64,000 nt of DNA, taken from NCBI GenBank assembly GCA_029532415.1, contig JAQOTA010000022.1:124001-188000 (forward strand), given 5' to 3'. The translations under genes were made by a program, and so were the position numbers. Under the pieces are notes generated by a model. The model had not been told where the DNA came from and made no database searches. It worked only from the letters and a program-made list of their open reading frames with translations. Positions 58,421-64,000 of the stretch are shown here, in pieces. Each line of letters opens with the position of its first letter. Positions within the stretch are counted from its first letter, which is position 1. Source of the DNA: Marasmius tenuissimus. Taxonomy: Eukaryota > Basidiomycota > Agaricomycetes > Agaricales > Marasmiaceae.

Positions 58421-59372
58421 AGATATCCGCTCGAGACCAGGCTGCTCTGCACACAGAAGAGTGTCCAGATTAAACTTCAGACGACGAAGACCCCATGGGG
58501 GATTTAGAGGAAGCCGCATACAATTCATTCCAACTGGCGGTAAGTTTTTGAAACCACGGTTCTCGGTTCGTCCCCGAGTGTGGCTTACAGTTTCAGTTTC
58601 AGCCCACTGGGAACGAGAACCAACGGCGTACTATCAACGCGCCGACACGGGCTAAGGTTCAGAACGAAGCCACTCGGCTTTTACCTCTCCTGCAAGGCCT
58701 CAGCATTCCCCTCGGAGATCTTCCGGAGCTCGCAAGCCCGGCCGATGCCAATATTCTCGGGCTTGAGGGGGTTGTTGAGACCATACCGGCACGACTGAAG
58801 GTTCTACGTTCGACAGATGTTGCGCAGGAAGGTCAACCGGTGCCAGAAAAAGGGCCCATAGACGACGGCAGAGGCCGCAGAGCCGCAGGAAGTGACTGCG
58901 TGAGCTCCGTGCGCCCTCAAACAAGAGGCGCCAAAAGCGACACCAGTCGCATAGTACAACGTAGCAGCATGGTAGCCTGTATAGCTGAGAGTTCGGTTAC
59001 GTATAGTAGGAACTGCCAGTCATTTTTTTGTTACACGCTTTCTCAGCCACATCGCACGTGAGTGCGTCCGATGAGTCGGCGTTTGAACTTACTTCAAATA
59101 AGCCCACGCAGCTGGCGCTTGCCTCTCACCGCGGCTTTGTACAGAGGTACGTAGGCTTTTTCTCTTGCTTCGTGTATGTCACTCTGTTCTTCTCTTACCC
59201 TGGAGGAAAGTTGGTTTCCGGTGGCTCAGGAAACGATTCTGCCCCAATAGGATCCAGTCTGAGAACTCGGAGCCCAACAGTCTTCCAGGGTAAAAAAAGA
59301 CGAGTTTCTTACGGCTTCCTTTAGCTTTTTAGCTTAGAGTGACGCTACAGGAGAACCTGTCAGAAGTACACC
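58421..59372. other. Region between transposase remnant and TET/JBP-like gene
   Basis: There are scattered short frames only. The left part may still belong to the transposon. The right part should hold the dioxygenase gene promoter. Confidence 0.4.
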
Positions 59373-61091
59373 ATGGTGTACTACCTACGGTCCGTAAGTC
59401 TATGGCTCCGCCGCAACCTGTTGCAAACGCGCCAGACTAACAAAAAGTACACCTTCTCCATGCTAGCGTGTGGTTTCGCAGACGTCGATCGTTGCTCAAC
59501 AAACGCCAATAACTCCGCTGGTCCCGCCCTCGGTCCATTCTTTCGACTTTGCCTCGCGTGCCAACTGCTTTGAACTTCGTAGTGCTGCAAAATCTCAAGA
59601 GGCTGACCGCGGAGACGACCCTTTCGGAGTGGGAGAGGACCTTACCGAGCTCAGCGAATCAGAAGCGGAAACAGAACCAGAGCCGTGCAAACTGGCCTTC
59701 CCTACGTTGGCTTTGGAAAAGACGATGCCCCCGACTCTGAGTCTACCAACCACCAAGCGGAAGGTCTCACCCGACGGGCAGTCTTACCCCAACAAAAAAC
59801 GCGCACGGATTCGCAAGGCACAGGTCCAAAAAGACCCCGCTGATACCCCAAGCCCCCGTGCAATTCAAGAAGCCATCAAGGCGTCTCAATCAAGACCAAC
59901 ATCACTGCACGCTCTTCAGCTTGACGCGGCATACGGTGCTCACACAGGAAAATTAGGGACGAAGGAAATGGGGAACCTGAAAGCAAGGGAAGCGGAGTAT
60001 GATGTGGAGGAATTGGTGAAGGCGGGTTTTGACCACATCAAGTGGGACGGCGTGTAAGCCTTTCTCTCAGTTGCTTGAATCCGCTGATCCGTTACCCCAG
60101 GACCCCGATGCCGGTTGTCGAAGCAAAGAACCGGGTTATCTCGTGCCTTGTTGGGCGTCCGAACTGCAAAAGTTACCTGCAAGACACGAAGCTGGCGCAC
60201 CGGGAGATGATGTCGGAAGGTGAACAGGCAGAACTCACACCTATTGCCCACAATACAGTCTGCGGGAAGAGGGGGGGATTCCCTGCATTTACCAAGGGCG
60301 TGACAATGGGAATGGGCAGCAAGACCCCCGTTCTTCTAGCTACCGACAAGCAACAGAAAGGGACGGGGGGTATCCTTCAGCGACTTACGGATATGACCGC
60401 GTTTAAACGAGTCTCGCAGTATCAAAACGGTGAGTGAGTTTGCATTTTGATAACGCGCAAGCACAGCTAATTTGCGCTTCCAGCTGCGTTCAAACTGTGG
60501 GGCTTACGACTTTACAAAGAATACAAGGCCACCATGGACTTTGTCTACACCCACCCAAAGCTCTCTCACATCCCTCGGAACTTCTCCAGCGACAATGTCT
60601 TTGCTGCAGCCGCCTTCAATTTCGGGGGGAAAGTTCGGACGTTCAAGCATCGGGACCACCTAAACTGGGCGTTCGGGTGGTGCGCTATCACTGCCCTCGG
60701 AGACTTTGACCCCACAAAGAGCGCCCGCCTTGTTCTTTGGGAATTGAAGTTGGTCATCGACTTCCCTTCTGGCTCCACGGTTCTCATTCCTTCCGCTGTA
60801 ATCACACACTCAAACACGCGTATTGCTAAAGGTAAGGCTGCCACTCGGTTTTCGTTACAACTGAGCTCTGATGAAAAGTTTACAGGCGACGAACGAACCT
60901 CCTTTACGCAATACACCGCTGGCGCTATCTTTCGGTGGGCTGAGAATGGGGGAATGACTGACGGAGAGCTTCGAGAGGCAGACTCTGATGCGTGGGCAAA
61001 GGCAAAGGCTCGGAAGTCAACTGCAGCTTCACAACGAATTCAATTATATTCTACATTGGAGGAACTACTTGTACACGTACGCGACCGTTAG
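59373..61091 (+). CDS. TET/JBP-like 2OG-Fe(II) dioxygenase
   Basis: This is a putative nucleic-acid base dioxygenase of the TET/JBP class, which oxidises 5-methylcytosine or related bases using 2-oxoglutarate and Fe(II). The model joins 59373-59393, 59482-60053, 60101-60429, 60484-60831 and 60886-61091: 1,476 nt, 491 aa, all in frame. The N-terminus is acidic (DLTELSESEAETEPEP) and then basic (NKKRARIRKAQVQKD). The catalytic part has TPMPVVEAKNRVISCLVGRP, AFKLWGLRLYKEYKATMDFV, then NFGGKVRTFKHRDHLNWAFG (His-x-Asp iron ligands near residue 363), WCAITALGDFDP and FPSGSTVLIPSAVITHSNTR (distal His near 416). The next exon has DERTSFTQYTAGAIFRW, whose Arg is a candidate 2-oxoglutarate ligand. The last intron (54 nt) is a stop-free multiple of three. 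The first exon (MVYYLRS) rests on splice signals only. It sits about 1 kb from a transposase remnant in the same orientation. Confidence 0.78.
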
Positions 61092-61319
61092 CTTTTGTAC
61101 AGACGTTTGATTACACTACAATAGCAAAGCGTTGTAGCAAACACGAAAGACTAAAGGCATACTAACAAACAGGGAGAACAAATACTTAGAATGGAACTAA
61201 CGGGGTCCGAGGAACGGTGTTAAAACCCCGGCCCGGGAAAAACTTCGCTGCGAGCGTCAAGCGCTCGGCATTCGAGCGCCCGTAGTACGTACAGCTCATT
61301 CTGGCTGACAACCACCACG

Positions 61320-64000
61320 ATGCCTCCTCGAAAACAGCCAAGGTTCACCCAAGAGAGCATCGACCAGCAGCTTCAGCAAATTCACTTGCTGGACCAGTCG
61401 TCTTGCTCAGAGAACCTCGAACAACTTAGTCCAATAATCAAACAAATCCATGCCAATAAACACCAGGAAGCATTTCTCCGAACCGTTCAGGATCTCATGT
61501 AATCGAAGGACGCGGAGATCGAGCGAATATGTGGCGAAAACTACCAGGATTTTATTGCATCGGTTTCGACTCTCTTCACTGTCAAATCGTATACAGAAAG
61601 AATGAAAGAGAATATCGCTACCTTGGATGCAAGTGTGTCGCAACTTGGCCGCGGGCTGGTCGAGAAGAAGCGCAACCTTTTGCAAAACAAGAAGACGGCA
61701 GCCAATCTGGACGAGGCAATAGATACGCTGCAAGCTTGTTTGCGTGTTCTTGACGTGGTTCACCGTGTAGGAGAGATGATCAGGGAAGGGAAATACTGGA
61801 GTGCTCTTAGGGCCGGTCTGTACTATGTTTGTCCTCGACTCAATATTCACCAATATATCGTGGATTTTCTAGTCACTCGATGATGTGCAAAACCTATCTC
61901 AGACCTCATTATCGCATACACTCTTCTATCAGCATCTACTGTCTTCCTTGCCGTCTTTGCGCACTCAAATCAAGAATGCTGTCACGGCGGAAATGAAACA
62001 GTGGCTGCTTGAGATACGAAACAACAGTGGAAATGTGGGACAACTCTCGCTCGGGGCAATGGATGCTCGGACGCGACGATGGAGGGCACGGAGGGAAAAG
62101 GATCCCCTTCTCCGGATGAGCCGCGTCGGCAGCGCTGTAGAGCTTGTAACCTACGAAAAAACAGAGCGTAAGTTTGTTCTTCTTTCTCACAAGAGAGGGA
62201 GTCTCAAATCTTTACCAGTCAACGTGCTCGATAACGACCAGCTCCGGATCGACTTCAAACCTCTATATCAGTGCATTCACATATATACCGCCCTAGAATC
62301 TCTTGCGGAGCTCCAGAAGTCCTACCAGGCGGACAGAAAGGTATGGTTTCCAAGTTCCTCCATACAAGCAGTCACTTAAAGGCACCTGCAGGCCCAATCC
62401 GATCTCATCCTTCCTGCCCCTCTTCCACTTTCATCCCTCCAATCAATAACGGAGCAATTTTCGGGTTTCTTCACCGTTGAAACTCATGTCCTCGAAACGA
62501 CAGGCTCATTCAGATCCGAACGTGAAGTCGAGGAGCTTTGGGACAGGGTTGTATCTCGTCTCACGACCTCTATCTCCAGTGCACTCAGAACCGAAACAGA
62601 TGCGGACTCCTTTTTGAGGGTGAAAGAATGCCTCATCGGTTTTATTATGTCGTTAGAGGTACGCTGTCGACCGTTTCCAATCATTCTGCGCTTACGCTAG
62701 TAACCAGTCTCCTCTCTATCCAACGAACTCCCTCCATTCTTTCATCATTGTTACTTCTTGACACCCAATTCAGTCGTCGTTTCGACGATGTAAGTGTTTC
62801 TCAACGATGCCAAGAACGTACTAAACAATCTCCTCTCTTCAACAGATAGTAAAACTCGTTCAATCTGCGCAAGAGATAAACACCGTACTCGATGTTGTGT
62901 TGATCAGCGCCGATAAGAAGCAGGAGCTCCAACAGTAAGTTGACCGTTGTGGTATATCGTACTCAGATGCCATTGCTTATTCATGCTACAGAGCTACGTT
63001 ACCGCAAGATTTGCCATGGTCCCAGACACTCTATCTATGCTGTGAAGACGTTCGCATATCTCGTTTCTCGACCCGATTGGTGATGTTGACACTATGTCGC
63101 GGCAGATACGTGGGTTCATACAGAAGTTCTATGCTTTTGTGGAGGGCGTCTCTCAACACCACCGAAATATTGACGATTTGTTGAGCAAGGTAGAGTGCTT
63201 ACTCACTTAGACATTACCAGATCTCACCCAAGTATAAGTCCCTGGATAGTCTTCTAATCAATCATATCAGCGAAACCATCAACCAACGACTGGCTGGAAT
63301 CCCCAACCTCTCGCAAGTCGCACAAATTGTCACAAACGTTGAATACTTCCAGACTTCTTGTACGGAACTTGAGCGCTCTTTGACGAATTTGTGGCGCGTG
63401 CCGCTCCTCGTATCATCGCACATAATTCTGATTGGCTTCGGCTCGCAGTGCTTATAAGGAGGAACTATCCGGCTGGAAGCGTCTTCAGCCTTCGAGGCTA
63501 CCCTGTCCCGCGCACTTACCCGGATAAATACTCTCATCCAATCCAAGTTGAACGATTTCTTCGAGCCATCGGAATACGACTGGACACCCAGTACCCGAGA
63601 AAATGCTCCCGGCATGTATCTTATCGAGCTCGTCAATTGGCTCACGACGGTGGTGGATAGTCTTGCCATTAAAGATGCATACAAGGATGAAGTGTACAAA
63701 GGCGCGGTGTCTTACATCGCGGAGTGCTTGATGGTATTGTCATTCCTTACTTTTGCGTCGAACTTCAATAACCCGCGCTCCTTTCCATCATAGGATTTCC
63801 TCGTTGGGCACAACATACCCATCCTGAACGAGAATGCGATATCCAACGTTTTGATCGATGTCGATTTAATCGAAGACCAGCTTCGCAATGTAGGACGGCC
63901 GCACCTGTCGCCCATATTTGCTGAGCTCCGGATGGTGCGTTCACCTTCATTGAGATCTTCGCCCAGAGGATCAGAACTGAACAACTATATTCTCAGACTT
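61320..64000 (+). pseudogene. SEC15: Exocyst subunit SEC15-like, disrupted (runs off right edge)
   Basis: Homology is clear: RFTQESIDQQLQQIHLLDQS, LEQLSPIIKQIHANKHQEAF, KDAEIERICGENYQDFIASV, DEAIDTLQACLRVLDVVHRV, YWSALR, SLDDVQNLSQT, RVGSAVELVTYEKTE, IDFKPLYQCIHIYTALESLA, GFFTVETHVLETTGSFRSER, LPWSQTLYLCCEDV, FYAFVEGVSQHHRNIDDLLS, LNDFFEPSEYDWTPSTRENA and LIDVDLIEDQLRNVGRPHLS. Sec15 links Rab GTPases to the exocyst in secretory-vesicle tethering. Lesions: an in-frame TAA at 61500-61502, the expected intron donor after SALR reads GCCGGT, a frame change in the 62720-62775 exon before DTQFSRRFDD, and another near 63060-63070 before FLDPIGDVDT. This argues for a decaying copy, or poor sequence. 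Several intron positions were confirmed by frame. Confidence 0.8.

Noticed and set aside
61500..61550. A small intron that would remove the premature stop in the SEC15-like gene
   Set aside because: The only GT..AG pair (GTAATC..CTACCAG, 49 nt) would shift the frame and delete the conserved KDAEIERICGENYQ segment.

Overview
The window looks like nuclear DNA of a mushroom-forming basidiomycete (Agaricomycetes). Genes are packed on both strands and cut by many 45-90 nt GT..AG introns. The protein families fit this group: NACHT NTPases with Asn/Gly-rich N-termini, a TET/JBP-like dioxygenase beside a dead transposase, a T5orf172-type GIY-YIG protein and LysM and F-box proteins. No rRNA, tRNA or CRISPR was recognised. 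All calls come from reading and splicing the sequence by eye; no database search was run.

Layout. (1) 1-15.4 kb is an accessory NLR region. Two recent paralogues of a NACHT NTPase (1-949, running off the left edge, and 6747-9412) flank a sterol glucosyltransferase (2036-6261). A small secreted lectin-like gene (10185-10892) and a third NACHT gene (12558-15356, + strand) follow. A fourth NACHT gene lies at 32306-34887. The three complete copies share five exons, identical intron phases and an unrecognised Cys/His-containing C-terminal domain. (2) 15.4-25.3 kb holds a tandem segmental duplication. Two intact endonuclease III (NTH1) genes each face a divergent amidohydrolase: one amidohydrolase is complete (22628-25266), the other is a truncated pseudogene (19917-20272). 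(3) 25.4-31.2 kb is core genome: NOP15-like nucleolar RRM protein, the NatC subunit MAK10/NAA35 and a membrane protein. A 73-bp near-perfect inverted repeat lies between the first two. (4) 34.9-38.2 kb is repeat-rich, with a reverse-transcriptase scrap, GAAATCGAAA-type repeats in mirror arrangement and a 35-bp motif in both orientations. (5) 38.2-51.6 kb is core genome: TRAPPC5/Trs31, the THI20-type thiamine enzyme, an RPA34-like Pol I subunit, the SAGA subunit ADA3, a secreted pectin methylesterase and an F-box protein. (6) 52.3-64 kb is decaying or mobile: an eroded LysM gene with a 17-unit GGA tract, a T5orf172 protein, a possible DUF6699 protein, a dead MULE-like transposase, an apparently intact TET/JBP-type 2OG-Fe(II) dioxygenase, and a SEC15-like exocyst gene with an in-frame stop and frameshifts that runs off the right edge.

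The housekeeping genes serve separate pathways (rRNA synthesis, protein N-acetylation, vesicle tethering, thiamine, chromatin acetylation) and show no operon-like logic. The most interesting material is the NLR family and the TET/JBP-transposon pair.
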